Source: Microbacteriaceae bacterium
GTDB lineage: Bacteria; Actinomycetota; Actinomycetes; Actinomycetales; Microbacteriaceae
Direction of reading: 5' to 3'
DNA length: 63,902 nucleotides
Assembly: GCA_003852775.1 (NCBI GenBank)
Contig: RDDZ01000107.1
Span: 1-63,902, forward strand
Made by a program: the position numbers and the translations under genes. Of this stretch, positions 16,318 to 24,965 are shown one piece after another. The notes beneath the pieces were generated by a model. The model ran no database searches. It saw nothing but the letters and a program-made list of their open reading frames with translations, and was not told the origin of the DNA. The first letter of the stretch is position 1; every line of letters starts with the position of its first letter.

Positions 16318-17346
16318 TATAACACTGACGGAGGTTGTTGACAGTCGGGTCTTCCTGATGGGAAGGAAGATCCCATGTCATCGACGAGCACAGCATCGGC
16401 CGAGCGGGAGCTCGAGCGCCGTGCGAAGCACAAGCTCGCCGTGCTGCGGCATGCCGAGGAAGTCAGCGGTTCTGTAGCGGCGACCTGCCGCTATTACGGG
16501 ATTACGAGAACCTGCTTCTATAAGTGGCGCAAGCGCTACGAGCAGGAGGGCTTCGAGGGACTGAAGGATCGCTCCAGCGTTCCGCACCGCTCTCCGAACG
16601 CGACCAGCCCGGAGGTGATCGAGAAGATCTTGTGGTTGCGCCGGCAGTATCACTTCGGCCCGCACAAGATCGCGATGTATCTCCAGCGCTATCACGAGAT
16701 CAGGATCAGCCCGTCCGGGGTCTGGCGGATCCTGAACAAGGTCGGGCTGAGCCGGCTGCCGGCCTCGCAGCGCTACAAGCGCAAGGAGACGAGGTGGAAA
16801 CGTTACGAGAAGCAGCGCCCAGGGCATCAGCTGCAGGTCGACGTGAAGTTCATCGAGCCACTCGGGCAGACCGGCCGCAAGAAGCGCTACTACCAGTACA
16901 CGGCGATCGACGACTGCACCAGGCTGCGGGTACTGCGCGCTCACCCCAACCACGACCAGCAGACCGCCATCCGGTTCATCGACCATGTGCTCTCGAAGTT
17001 GCCGTTCCAGGTCGAGCAGGTCCCGACCGACAACGGCCACGAGTTCGGGCAAGCCTTCCACTGGCACCTCATCGACAAGGGCATCGGCCACATCCGGATC
17101 AAACCTGCGACTCCGCGCCTCAACGGCAAGGTCGAGCGATCTCACCGGATCGACTCCGAGGAGTTCTACCGGCTCCTGGAAGGCCAGGTCATCGACGACG
17201 TCGGCCTGTTCAACGACCGACTCCAACAGTGGGAGGACTACTACAACTACGATCGACCCCACGGCGCCCTCAGCGGGCAAACCCCTTACGAACGCCTCAA
17301 GCAGAAAACCCAAGACCCACTGTCATAGGCCTCCGTCAGTTCCACA
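16318..17346 (+). mobile_element. complete IS481-family insertion sequence
   Basis: Terminal inverted repeats share ACTGACGGAGG and then TGACAG (left from about 16318, right ending about 17346), flanking one transposase gene. Outside them CTAGT is duplicated (16313-16317 and 17348-17352), with one differing base before each copy. This fits the NCTAGN target preference known for IS481 of Bordetella pertussis. Both ends and the transposase frame look intact, suggesting recent and possibly active insertion. Confidence 0.88.
16375..17328 (+). CDS. IS481-family DDE transposase
   Basis: The 317-residue protein has an N-terminal helix-turn-helix region (SVAATCRYYGITRTCFYKWRKRY) and an rve integrase core. 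Candidate catalytic residues are Asp in LQVDVKF, Asp in PTDNGHEF and Glu in NGKVERSHRID. It ends with the usual NYDRPHGALSGQTPYERL tail. The length and motifs are complete, so it is probably functional. Confidence 0.95.
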   Translation: MSSTSTASAERELERRAKHKLAVLRHAEEVSGSVAATCRYYGITRTCFYKWRKRYEQEGFEGLKDRSSVPHRSPNATSPEVIEKILWLRRQYHFGPHKIAMYLQRYHEIRISPSGVWRILNKVGLSRLPASQRYKRKETRWKRYEKQRPGHQLQVDVKFIEPLGQTGRKKRYYQYTAIDDCTRLRVLRAHPNHDQQTAIRFIDHVLSKLPFQVEQVPTDNGHEFGQAFHWHLIDKGIGHIRIKPATPRLNGKVERSHRIDSEEFYRLLEGQVIDDVGLFNDRLQQWEDYYNYDRPHGALSGQTPYERLKQKTQDPLS

Positions 17347-17382
17347 CCTAGTGCTGAGGTGTGCAGGCACCGCGAGCGTAGC

Positions 17383-17397
17383 CCCGCCGAGGGCGGG
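17383..17397. terminator. short GC hairpin between IS and tRNA-Asn
   Basis: CCCGCC and GGCGGG pair around a 3-nt loop. No T-run follows on either strand. It could limit read-through between the insertion element and the tRNA gene; weak evidence. Confidence 0.3.
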
Positions 17398-17414
17398 ACG
17401 GACGTTGAAGGGAG

Positions 17415-17490
17415 TGGCTCCCCGGCTTGGACTCGAACCAAGAACCTATCGGTTAACAGCCGATTGCTCTGCCAATTGAGCTACCGAGGA
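17415..17490 (-). tRNA. tRNA-Asn (anticodon GTT)
   Basis: The minus strand folds into a full cloverleaf: acceptor stem TCCTCGG paired with CCGGGGA, D-arm GCTCAATTGGCAGAGC, anticodon loop CTGTTAA with GTT, T-arm with GGTTCGAGTCC, and an encoded CCA at 17417-17415. Its 3' end faces the glycoside island, the orientation expected when an element integrates at a tRNA 3' end. Confidence 0.97.
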
Positions 17491-17511
17491 TCGCTGCGAA
17501 AAACAGCTTCG

Positions 17512-18510
17512 CTAGCTTAGCAAAGCTTCGGGGGTGCTCTTGACCACGCACGTCGGTGAGGGCGTCACCGTGGTGCCGAGGAGCACCGGGATGCCGTCCT
17601 CGCCGAGCCGGAAGGTGGCGACCTCGCCCGAGAGCTGGTTGGCGACGTGCAGCTGCCCGCCGTCGACGAGCAGGTGCCTCGGCCAGCGACCGCCCGACGG
17701 CACCGAGGCGAGGGCGCGCGCCCCGTCGTCCTCGAGCGCGACGACCGCGATCCGGTCGGCGCCGCGGATGCCCGCATACAGGAAGCGGCCGTCGTCGCTC
17801 ACGCCGAGCGCGGCCGCCTGGTCGTCGCCGTGCGTCGCCCCCGGGAGGGCGAGGATCTGCACGATCTCGAACTCGTGACCCGCGGGGTCGAGCACGAGCA
17901 GCTCGCAGCTCCACTCCCCCAGCAGCACGAGCCCGCCGGATGGCAGCGCGTGGAGGTCGCGGGGCCCCGTGCCGGGGGGCAGCGCGAGCGAGTCGACGCG
18001 ATCGAGGAGGCCGTCGTCCCTGCGGGCGTGCACGTGCATGCGGTCGGCACCGAGGTCGAGCGTGAGCACTCGACCGTCGGGCAGCACGTGCACGTGGTGC
18101 GCGTGGGGGCCGTCCTGCGCCGGGAGCGGACCGGAGCCCGTGCCGTCGAGGCGCTGCACCGGAGCGGGCTCCCCCGCGCGCGCGACCACCACGGCCCCGT
18201 CTCCGTAGCAGGCGACCGCGACCGTGTCGTCGTCGAGGAAGGCCGCGTGGCACGGGTGGACGCCGCCGAGCGCGGTCACGCCGTCGGCCCGCCAGCCGTC
18301 GCCCTCCCGCGCGAACCAGGCGAGGGCCCCCTCACCCTCGAGGGCCGCCACGAGGCGGTCGCCGCGCACCGCGAGCCACGACGGCGACGCCGCCACGGGT
18401 CCGTCGGCGATGAGCGACAGGGGCGAGTCGGGAGCGGACACCGCGGCCGCGATACCCCGGGCGGTTCCGCCCATGTCGGGGCCGTAGGCGCCGATGAGGA
18501 GGCGCGTCAC
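17512..18510 (-). CDS. lactonase-family beta-propeller protein
   Basis: The 332-residue protein starts MTRLLIGAYG from GTG 18510, overlapping the upstream ATPase stop (GTGA). Its repeats (HPCHAAFLDDDTVAVACYGDG, GPHAHHVHVLPDGRVLTLDLGADRM, GRFLYAGIRGADRIAV) match the 7-bladed propeller of the PF10282 6-phosphogluconolactonase group. Known members hydrolyse 6-phosphogluconolactone, but many actinobacterial paralogues have unknown roles. Coupling to a peptide-type ABC importer hints at processing of an imported compound rather than a pentose-phosphate role. Confidence 0.8.
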   Translation of the reverse strand: MTRLLIGAYGPDMGGTARGIAAAVSAPDSPLSLIADGPVAASPSWLAVRGDRLVAALEGEGALAWFAREGDGWRADGVTALGGVHPCHAAFLDDDTVAVACYGDGAVVVARAGEPAPVQRLDGTGSGPLPAQDGPHAHHVHVLPDGRVLTLDLGADRMHVHARRDDGLLDRVDSLALPPGTGPRDLHALPSGGLVLLGEWSCELLVLDPAGHEFEIVQILALPGATHGDDQAAALGVSDDGRFLYAGIRGADRIAVVALEDDGARALASVPSGGRWPRHLLVDGGQLHVANQLSGEVATFRLGEDGIPVLLGTTVTPSPTCVVKSTPEALLS

Positions 18511-19304
18511 GCGTGCAACCTCGCGAGCGTGCGCGTGTAGTCGTGGAGCGGGTTCGCGAGCACGTCGTCGACCGCTCCATAGCCGACGATGAGCCCCGCG
18601 TGGAGCACGGCGATGCGGTCGACGATCGTGCGCAGCTCGCGCAAGTCGTGGCCGACGATGAGGGCGCTGAAGCCGAGCTCCTTCTGCAGCTCGGCGACCA
18701 CCTGCAGGATGGGGCCGCGCACGAGCACGTCGACGCCCATCGTCGGATCGTCCGCCACGAGGAGCTCGGGCTCGAGCACGAGGGCCCGCGCGAGGGCGAT
18801 GCGCTGGCGCTGGCCGCGGCTCAGCTCGTGCGGGAACTTCTCCATGACCGAGAGCGGCAGACGGACGGCGTCGATGAGCGTCGCGACCGCTGTGCCCGCC
18901 TCCACGCGGTCGAAGTCCTTGTCGCGTTGGAAGATCGGCTCCGCGACGTTCTCGCCGACCGTGAAGTGGGGGCGCAGCGACGATCCCCCGTCCTGCGGCA
19001 GGTAGCCGATGCGCAGCGCGAGGCGGTCGCGGGCGCGCTGACCCGCCCCGCGGATGTCGTGGCCGAGCACCGCGAGCTGCCCGCCGCGGATCTCGGGGGC
19101 CTCGCCCTCCCCCGGCGCCGACTGCGCGGCGATCGCACGCGCGAGCGTCGTCTTGCCGGACCCCGCCTCGCCGATGAGCCCGAGCGTCTCGCCCGCGGCG
19201 AGCTGGAAGGAGACGCCGTTGATCGCCGGCGCCTCGTCGCGGCCGTAGCCGAGGGTGAGGTCGTCGGCGAGCACCGCCGCGTCTGTGACCGGGCGACGGC
19301 TCAT
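18507..19304 (-). CDS. single-domain ABC transporter ATPase (Opp/Dpp type)
   Basis: A 265-residue ATPase with Walker A GEAGSGKTT, signature LSRGQRQR and Walker B LLVADDPT. The usual catalytic Glu after Walker B is Asp here (ADDPT rather than ADEPT), which would be expected to slow hydrolysis. It overlaps both neighbours (ATGA and GTGA). It is extra to the double ATPase encoded next door, giving three ATPase domains for one pair of permeases, so it may be a regulatory or alternative partner. Confidence 0.85.
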   Translation of the reverse strand: MSRRPVTDAAVLADDLTLGYGRDEAPAINGVSFQLAAGETLGLIGEAGSGKTTLARAIAAQSAPGEGEAPEIRGGQLAVLGHDIRGAGQRARDRLALRIGYLPQDGGSSLRPHFTVGENVAEPIFQRDKDFDRVEAGTAVATLIDAVRLPLSVMEKFPHELSRGQRQRIALARALVLEPELLVADDPTMGVDVLVRGPILQVVAELQKELGFSALIVGHDLRELRTIVDRIAVLHAGLIVGYGAVDDVLANPLHDYTRTLARLHA

Positions 19305-20959
19305 CCGGCCTCCCTCTGCAGGGCGGCGAGGGCCTCGCGGCGGCGCGCCTGCTCGTCCGGGTCGGGCACCGGGAGGGAGGCCAGCAGCCGGCGCGTGTAC
19401 GGGTCCTGCGGGGCGCCCAGCACGCGGTCGGTCGGGCCCTCCTCGGCGATCTCACCGCGGTGCAGCACGACGACGCGGTGGGCGACCCGGTCGACGACGG
19501 CGAGGTCGTGCGTGATGAAGAGCGAGGCGAAGCCGAAGCGCTCCTGCAGCTCCTCGAAGAGCTCGAGCACGCGCGCCTGCACCGAGACGTCGAGCGCGCT
19601 CGTGGGCTCGTCGGCGATGAGCAGCTTCGGGTCGAGCGCGAGGGCGCGGGCGAGGCTCGCGCGCTGGCGCTGACCGCCCGACAGCTCGTGCGGGTAGCGG
19701 TCGCCGTAGGCGCCGCCGAGCTGGACGGCGTCGAGCAGCTCGTCGACGCGGTCGCGCCCGTCGGCCGCCGAGCTCGCGAGACCGTGCACGATGAGCGGCT
19801 CCGCGACGCACTCGGCGATCGTCAGCAGCGGATTGAAGCTCGTGGCCGGGTCCTGGAAGACGAAGCCGAGCTCGCGGCGCTTCGCACGGAACTCGCGCTC
19901 CTTGACGCCCCGCATCTCGGTACCGAGCACGCGCAGCGAGCCGCCCGTGACGGGGGCGAGGCCCGCGATCGCCCGGCCGATGGTGGTCTTGCCGGAGCCC
20001 GACTCGCCCACGAGGCCGACGACCTCGCCGAGGCCGATCCGGAGGTCGACGCCGTGCACGGCGCGGAACGGCTTCTTGCCGAGCCGGCCGGGGTACTCGA
20101 TCTCGAGCCCCGTCGCCTCGACGACGGCCTCCGCGGCGGCGCTCTCGGGTGCCGCGCGCTCGACGAGCTCGACGCGCGGCACGGCCGCGAGCAGCTTCTT
20201 CGTGTACTCGTGCTTCGGCGCGGCGAAGAGCTCGCGCACGGGGGCGGTCTCGACGACCTCGCCGAGGTACATGACGGCCACACGGTCGGCGAGGTCCGCC
20301 ACGACGCCCATGTTGTGGGTGATGAGCACGATCGCGGTGCCGTACTCGTCGCGGAGGCGCCGCAGCAGGTCCAGGATCTCCGCCTGCACGGTCACGTCGA
20401 GGGCGGTCGTCGGCTCGTCGGCGATGAGCACCGAGGCGTCGAGGGCGAGCGCCATCGCGATGACGATGCGCTGCTTCTGGCCGCCGGAGAACTGGTGCGG
20501 GTAGTCGTCGACGCGGCGCTCGGGCTCCGGGATGCCGACCTTGCGCAGCATGTCGATCGCACGCTCGCGCGCCTGCTTCTTCGTGTACTTCCCGTGAGCG
20601 CGGAGCCCCTCCGCGATCTGCCAGCCGACCGTGTAGACGGGGTTGAGGGCCGTCGACGGCTCCTGGAAGATCATCGCGGCCTGCGTGCCGCGGAGCTGGC
20701 GCAGGCGCGCGGCGTCGAGCCGCACGACGTCCTCGCCGCCGACGAGCACGGCGCCCTTGACGGTCGCCGTCTCGGGCAGGAGCCGCAGGATGCTGCGCGA
20801 GGTCACGGTCTTGCCGGATCCGGACTCGCCGACGATCGCGAGCACCTCGCCGGGCGCGACCTGCAGGTCGACGCCGCGCACCGCCTCGACGGTGCCGCCG
20901 TCGGTGTCGAAGCTCACCCGCAGCCCGCGGATGTCGACAGCCGTGTCGTGAGTCGCCAT
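19301..20959 (-). CDS. dual ATPase of peptide/nickel-type ABC importer (DppD-DppF fusion)
   Basis: The 552-residue protein contains two complete ATPase halves. The first has GESGSGKT, FSGGQKQR and LIADEPTTALD; the second, from about residue 290, has GESGSGKTT, LSGGQRQR and LIADEPTSALD. Start ATG 20959 shares a base with the permease stop (TGATG). Such fused DppD/F proteins are common in actinobacteria and energise the two permeases encoded upstream. Confidence 0.93.
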   Translation of the reverse strand: MATHDTAVDIRGLRVSFDTDGGTVEAVRGVDLQVAPGEVLAIVGESGSGKTVTSRSILRLLPETATVKGAVLVGGEDVVRLDAARLRQLRGTQAAMIFQEPSTALNPVYTVGWQIAEGLRAHGKYTKKQARERAIDMLRKVGIPEPERRVDDYPHQFSGGQKQRIVIAMALALDASVLIADEPTTALDVTVQAEILDLLRRLRDEYGTAIVLITHNMGVVADLADRVAVMYLGEVVETAPVRELFAAPKHEYTKKLLAAVPRVELVERAAPESAAAEAVVEATGLEIEYPGRLGKKPFRAVHGVDLRIGLGEVVGLVGESGSGKTTIGRAIAGLAPVTGGSLRVLGTEMRGVKEREFRAKRRELGFVFQDPATSFNPLLTIAECVAEPLIVHGLASSAADGRDRVDELLDAVQLGGAYGDRYPHELSGGQRQRASLARALALDPKLLIADEPTSALDVSVQARVLELFEELQERFGFASLFITHDLAVVDRVAHRVVVLHRGEIAEEGPTDRVLGAPQDPYTRRLLASLPVPDPDEQARRREALAALQREAG

Positions 20960-21984
20960 CAGACCACGTCCCCCATCTCCTCGCGGGCCACGGGCTTCTC
21001 CGCGGCCACCGCCTGCGCGGGCGTCTTGGCCGGCTTGCGGCGGGCGCGGAGGCGCGGGTCGGCGAGGTCGTTGAGGCTCTCGCCCACGAGCGTGATGCCG
21101 AGCACGACGAGCACGATCGCGAGACCCGGGAAGATCGACGTCCACCAGATGCCGCTCGTGACGTCCGAGAGCGACTTGTTGAGGTCGTAGCCCCACTCGG
21201 CCGCGGCGCTCGGCTCGATGCCGAAGCCGAGGAAGCCGAGGCCCGCGAGGGTGAGGATCGCCTCCGAGCTGTTGAGCGTGATCACGAGCGGGAGCGTCCG
21301 CGTCGAGTTGCGCAGCACGTGTCGGAACATGATGCGGCGGTTGCTCGCGCCGATGACGCGCGCCGACTCGACGAACGCCTCCGACTTCACGCGCACGACC
21401 TCGGCGCGCACGACGCGCAGGTACTGCGGGATGAACACGACGGTGATCGAGATCGCCGCCGCCAGGATGCCGCCCCAGAGGCTCGACTGGCCGCCCGAGA
21501 TGACGATGGCCGCGACGATCGCGAGCAGCAGGCTCGGGAACGCGTAGATCGCGTCCGCGATGACGATCGTGACGCGGTCGAACCAGCCGCCGATGTAACC
21601 CGACAGCAGGCCGAGCGCGATGCCGATGAAGACCGACAGCACGATCGCGACGAGGATCACGAGCAGGGCGGTCTGCGCGCCCCAGATGACGCGCGAGAGC
21701 ACGTCGTAGCCGCCGACGGTCGTGCCGAGCAGGTGGTCGGGGCCGGGCGGCTGCTGGGCGCCGAACAGGCCGTCCGGACCGCGCAGCTGGTTGTAGCCGT
21801 AGGGCGCGACGAAGGGCGCGAAGATCGCGACGAGCACGAAGACGCTCGTGATGACGAGGCCGACGACGAGCATGCCGCGCTGGAGCCCGACGCTCTGCCG
21901 CAGCTGCTGCAGCACAGGCAGACGGTTCCACCACCTCGGCCGCACGCGCGCCGCCTTCTCCGGGGTCCGGGTCTCTGTGCTCAT
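20959..21984 (-). CDS. ABC permease, DppC/OppC type
   Basis: The 341-residue protein has the DppC-type soluble N-terminus followed by six membrane helices. The ATPase-docking EAA loop reads ESARVIGASNRRIMFRHVLRN. ATG 21984 has GAGG 6 nt upstream and overlaps the DppB-type stop by one base. Works as heterodimer with the permease encoded at 21984-23069. Confidence 0.92.
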   Translation of the reverse strand: MSTETRTPEKAARVRPRWWNRLPVLQQLRQSVGLQRGMLVVGLVITSVFVLVAIFAPFVAPYGYNQLRGPDGLFGAQQPPGPDHLLGTTVGGYDVLSRVIWGAQTALLVILVAIVLSVFIGIALGLLSGYIGGWFDRVTIVIADAIYAFPSLLLAIVAAIVISGGQSSLWGGILAAAISITVVFIPQYLRVVRAEVVRVKSEAFVESARVIGASNRRIMFRHVLRNSTRTLPLVITLNSSEAILTLAGLGFLGFGIEPSAAAEWGYDLNKSLSDVTSGIWWTSIFPGLAIVLVVLGITLVGESLNDLADPRLRARRKPAKTPAQAVAAEKPVAREEMGDVV

Positions 21985-23069
21985 CAGTACCTCACCCGCG
22001 GGTCGAGGATCGCAGCGATCAGGTCGACGATGAAGTTGGTGAGGGCGACGATGACGGCGAGGAGCGCCACGATGCCCTGGACGGCCACGAAGTCGCGCTT
22101 GGCGAGGTACTCGGCGAGCTGGAAGCCGAGGCCCTTCCACTCGAACGTCGTCTCGGTGAGCACGGCGCCGCCGAGCAGCATCGCGATCTGCAGACCGATG
22201 ACCGTGATGATCGGAACGAGGGCCGGCTTGAGCGCGTGGCGCCGCACGAGGCGGTACTCGCGCACACCGCGCGAGCGCGCCGCGTCGACGTAGTCGCGCG
22301 AGAGCGTCCCGATGACGTTGGTGCGCACGAGGCGCAGGAAGACGCCCGCCGTGAGAAGGCCGAGCGCGAGCGCCGGGAGCACCGCGTGGGTGAGCACGTC
22401 GGTGATGGCGGACGAGCTGCCCGTGCGGATGGCGTCGATGAGGTAGATGCCCGTCGGGTCGTCGAGCTGCTGGAGCCGGAGCTCCGTGCGCGTCGACGCG
22501 CGGCCGGCGACGGGGAGCGCCTTGAGCCAGACCGCGAAGATCAGCTTGAGCACGAGACCCGCGAAGAACACGGGGGTCGCGTAGCAGAGGATCGCGAAGA
22601 TGCGCAGGGCCGCGTCGCCCCAGCGGTCGCGGAAGTAGGCGGCGACCATGCCGAGCGGGATGCCCACGATGAACGCGACGATGAGGGCGTAGATCGCGAG
22701 CTCGAGCGTCGCCGAGCCGTAGGTCAGGAGGATCTCGGTGACCGGGCGGCCGTCGGAGATCGAGCTTCCGAAGTTCCCGGTGAAGACGTTCGCGAGGTAC
22801 TCGAGGTACTGCACGAAGAGCGGCCGGTCGTAGCCGGCGGCGTGGATGCGCTCGGCGAGCTGCTCGGGCGAGAGGCGGTCGCCGAGCGACGCCGTGATGG
22901 GGTCTCCCGTCAGCCGCATGAGGAAGAAGACGAGGCTGACGAGGATGAAGATCGTCGGGAAGATCAGCAGGAAGCGGACCAGGAGATACCGCCAGAAGCC
23001 TCCGCCTCTGGCCTTCCGGATGCCCGCGGTGGCGCCGGGAGGCGCGTCCGGGGCGGTGACCGTCGTCAT
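21984..23069 (-). CDS. ABC permease, DppB/OppB type
   Basis: A 361-residue permease with the N-terminal FWRYLLVRFLLIFPTIFILVS helix, the RLTGDP motif and an EAA loop (YVDAARSRGVREYRLVRRHALK). Start ATG 23069 gives MTTVTAPD; the nearest GAGGGA is 12 nt away, a long spacing. It lies downstream of the binding-protein gene behind a strong hairpin, which would be expected to lower its expression relative to the binding protein. Confidence 0.92.
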   Translation of the reverse strand: MTTVTAPDAPPGATAGIRKARGGGFWRYLLVRFLLIFPTIFILVSLVFFLMRLTGDPITASLGDRLSPEQLAERIHAAGYDRPLFVQYLEYLANVFTGNFGSSISDGRPVTEILLTYGSATLELAIYALIVAFIVGIPLGMVAAYFRDRWGDAALRIFAILCYATPVFFAGLVLKLIFAVWLKALPVAGRASTRTELRLQQLDDPTGIYLIDAIRTGSSSAITDVLTHAVLPALALGLLTAGVFLRLVRTNVIGTLSRDYVDAARSRGVREYRLVRRHALKPALVPIITVIGLQIAMLLGGAVLTETTFEWKGLGFQLAEYLAKRDFVAVQGIVALLAVIVALTNFIVDLIAAILDPRVRY

Positions 23070-23097
23070 GTGTGTCGTGTGTCCCTCTCGACGCGGA

Positions 23098-23130
23098 GAA
23101 CGGGGCGGCCAGCGAGTGGCCGCCCCGTTC
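23098..23130 (-). terminator. strong intergenic stem-loop (attenuator or mRNA stabiliser)
   Basis: A perfect 14-bp stem (GAACGGGGCGGCCA with its complement) closes a 5-nt loop, 25 nt after the binding-protein stop. No T-tract follows. In ABC operons such hairpins commonly protect the upstream binding-protein mRNA or cause partial termination, giving more binding protein than permease. Confidence 0.75.
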
Positions 23131-23155
23131 ACACTGCGGACGTGTCCGGCTTCGC

Positions 23156-24769
23156 TCAGCCCTTGGTCAGGGTACCGAAGCGGAACTTGAAGGAGCCATC
23201 GAGCACGGCGCCCGAGACGTCCTTGCCGGTGATCGCGACCTGCGCGCCCTGCAGCAGCGGCAGGGTCGACAGGTCGGCCGCGACCTTGGCCTGGATCTCC
23301 TCAATGAGCGCGGTGCGCGCATCGTGGTCGACCTCGGTCTGCTGCTTCACGATGAGGGCGTCGACCTCGGCGTTGCTGTAGTGGTTCCCGAGGAAGTTGT
23401 CCGTCGCGAAGAACGGCGTGAGGTAGTTGTCCGCGTCCGAGTAGTCCGGGAACCAGCCGAGCTGGTACAGCGGGTACAGGTCGGCGGTGCGGTCCTTCGC
23501 GTACTGCGTCCACTCGGTCGCGTTCAGGTTCACCGTGAACAGGCCGCTCGCGTCGAGCTGGTCCTTGATGAGCGCGTACTCATCGGCGGACGACTCGCCG
23601 TAGTGGTCCGGGTTGTACTGCAGGTTGATCGCGACCGGGGTCGCGATGCCGGCGGCGTCGAGGATCTCCTTGGCCTTGTCGACGTCACCGTCGCCGTAGA
23701 GGTCCTTGAGCACCTCGGTGGCGCCGGTGAGGCCCTGCGGGACGTAGGAGAAGAGCGGCGTGTAGGTGTCCTTGTAGACCTGCGTCGCGATCTCCTGGCG
23801 GTCGACCGTCGCGGCGATCGCCTGGCGCACGGCGAGGGCCTTGGCCGGGTCGGCCTCGGGCGTCGTCGCGCCGAAGGGCTGCGTGTTGAAGTTGAACACG
23901 ATGTAGCGGATCTCGCCACCGGGGCCGTCCACCACGTTCACCGAGTCCTGCGAACGCAGGTCGGCGACGTCGGTCGCGGAGAGGCTGCGGTGGGCCACAT
24001 CGATGTTGCCCTCCTGCACGTCGAGCTTGAGGTTCGACGCGTCGGTGTAGTACTTCAGCGTGACGCCCGCGTTCTTCGGGGCACCCAGCAGGCCCTGGTA
24101 CGCCTCGTTCGGGGCGAACTGGATGAGCTCGTTGAACTTGTAGCTCGTGATCGTGTACGGGCCGGCGAAGGCCTCGCCCGCGACGATCTCGTCGTCCGGC
24201 GTGATCGCGTCGGCCGAGAAGACCTCCTCGTCGACGATCGGACCGGCGGGGCTCGAGAGCACCTGCGGGAAGGTCTGGTCGTTGCCGTTCTTGAGGTGGA
24301 ACACGACGGTCAGCTCGTCGGGGGTCTCGATGCTGTCGATCGCGCCGAGCAGCGACCAGGGGCCGTTGTCGTCCGCGATCGCGAGCTGACGGTCGAAGCT
24401 GAACTTGACGTCCGAGGAGGTCAGGTCGTTGCCGTTGGCGAACTTGAGGCCCGACTTGAGGACGACCGTGTACTCGCCGTCGGCGGTGTACTCGGCCGAC
24501 TCGGCGATGTCGGGCTCGACGTCCGAGGTGCCCGGCTTGGAGTTGAGCAGGAACGGGAACACCTGGTTCATGACGGCGAAGGAGCCGTTGTCGTACGACC
24601 CGGCCGGGTCGAGGAAGGTGACCTTGTCGGTCGTGCCGACGATGATGCTGTCGCCCTCGGAGCCGCCGTTGTCGCCGGAGTCCGAGGCGCACCCTGCGAG
24701 CACGAGCGCGGCGCTGACGGGCAGCGCGAGCGCGGCGAGCACGCGGGTCTTGTGAGAGACGGAAACCAT
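23156..24769 (-). CDS. ABC substrate-binding lipoprotein (SBP family 5, peptide/nickel)
   Basis: The 537-residue precursor has a signal peptide ending in the lipobox LAGC, so it is anchored to the outer face of the membrane. The family 5 fold is clear (LKSGLKFANGNDLTSSDVKFSFDR, VRQAIAATVDR). Start ATG 24769 has GAGG 9 nt upstream; ATG 24784 is the alternative. First gene of the importer operon. Family members bind peptides, nickel or other small ligands; ligand unknown. Confidence 0.92.
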   Translation of the reverse strand: MVSVSHKTRVLAALALPVSAALVLAGCASDSGDNGGSEGDSIIVGTTDKVTFLDPAGSYDNGSFAVMNQVFPFLLNSKPGTSDVEPDIAESAEYTADGEYTVVLKSGLKFANGNDLTSSDVKFSFDRQLAIADDNGPWSLLGAIDSIETPDELTVVFHLKNGNDQTFPQVLSSPAGPIVDEEVFSADAITPDDEIVAGEAFAGPYTITSYKFNELIQFAPNEAYQGLLGAPKNAGVTLKYYTDASNLKLDVQEGNIDVAHRSLSATDVADLRSQDSVNVVDGPGGEIRYIVFNFNTQPFGATTPEADPAKALAVRQAIAATVDRQEIATQVYKDTYTPLFSYVPQGLTGATEVLKDLYGDGDVDKAKEILDAAGIATPVAINLQYNPDHYGESSADEYALIKDQLDASGLFTVNLNATEWTQYAKDRTADLYPLYQLGWFPDYSDADNYLTPFFATDNFLGNHYSNAEVDALIVKQQTEVDHDARTALIEEIQAKVAADLSTLPLLQGAQVAITGKDVSGAVLDGSFKFRFGTLTKG

Positions 24770-24939
24770 GTCCGTGGACCTCATTTCTGAAATGTGAAAG
24801 GGCGGACGTCTGAGAAGACGCCCGACTATCAGGTCTATCACGGTGTCGAGGCTCCCTCGGACAACCGGGCAACCGGATCGCACGCAGTTAACGTTGGGGA
24901 AATGTTCTGTGCACGTTTCATGCGTGAGCGCACGGATCT

Positions 24940-24953
24940 TGCAGGATCCTGCA
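24940..24953. repeat. 14-bp perfect palindrome between dnaG and ABC operon
   Basis: TGCAGGATCCTGCA lies 12 nt past the dnaG stop. In the rest of the 196-bp gap (24770-24965) a possible minus-strand promoter for the binding-protein gene reads TTGTCC, 18 bp, TGATAG. The palindrome might be a repressor site for that operon or part of the dnaG terminator; it has no loop and no T-tract. Confidence 0.5.
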
Positions 24954-24965
24954 GAAATCGTCAGA

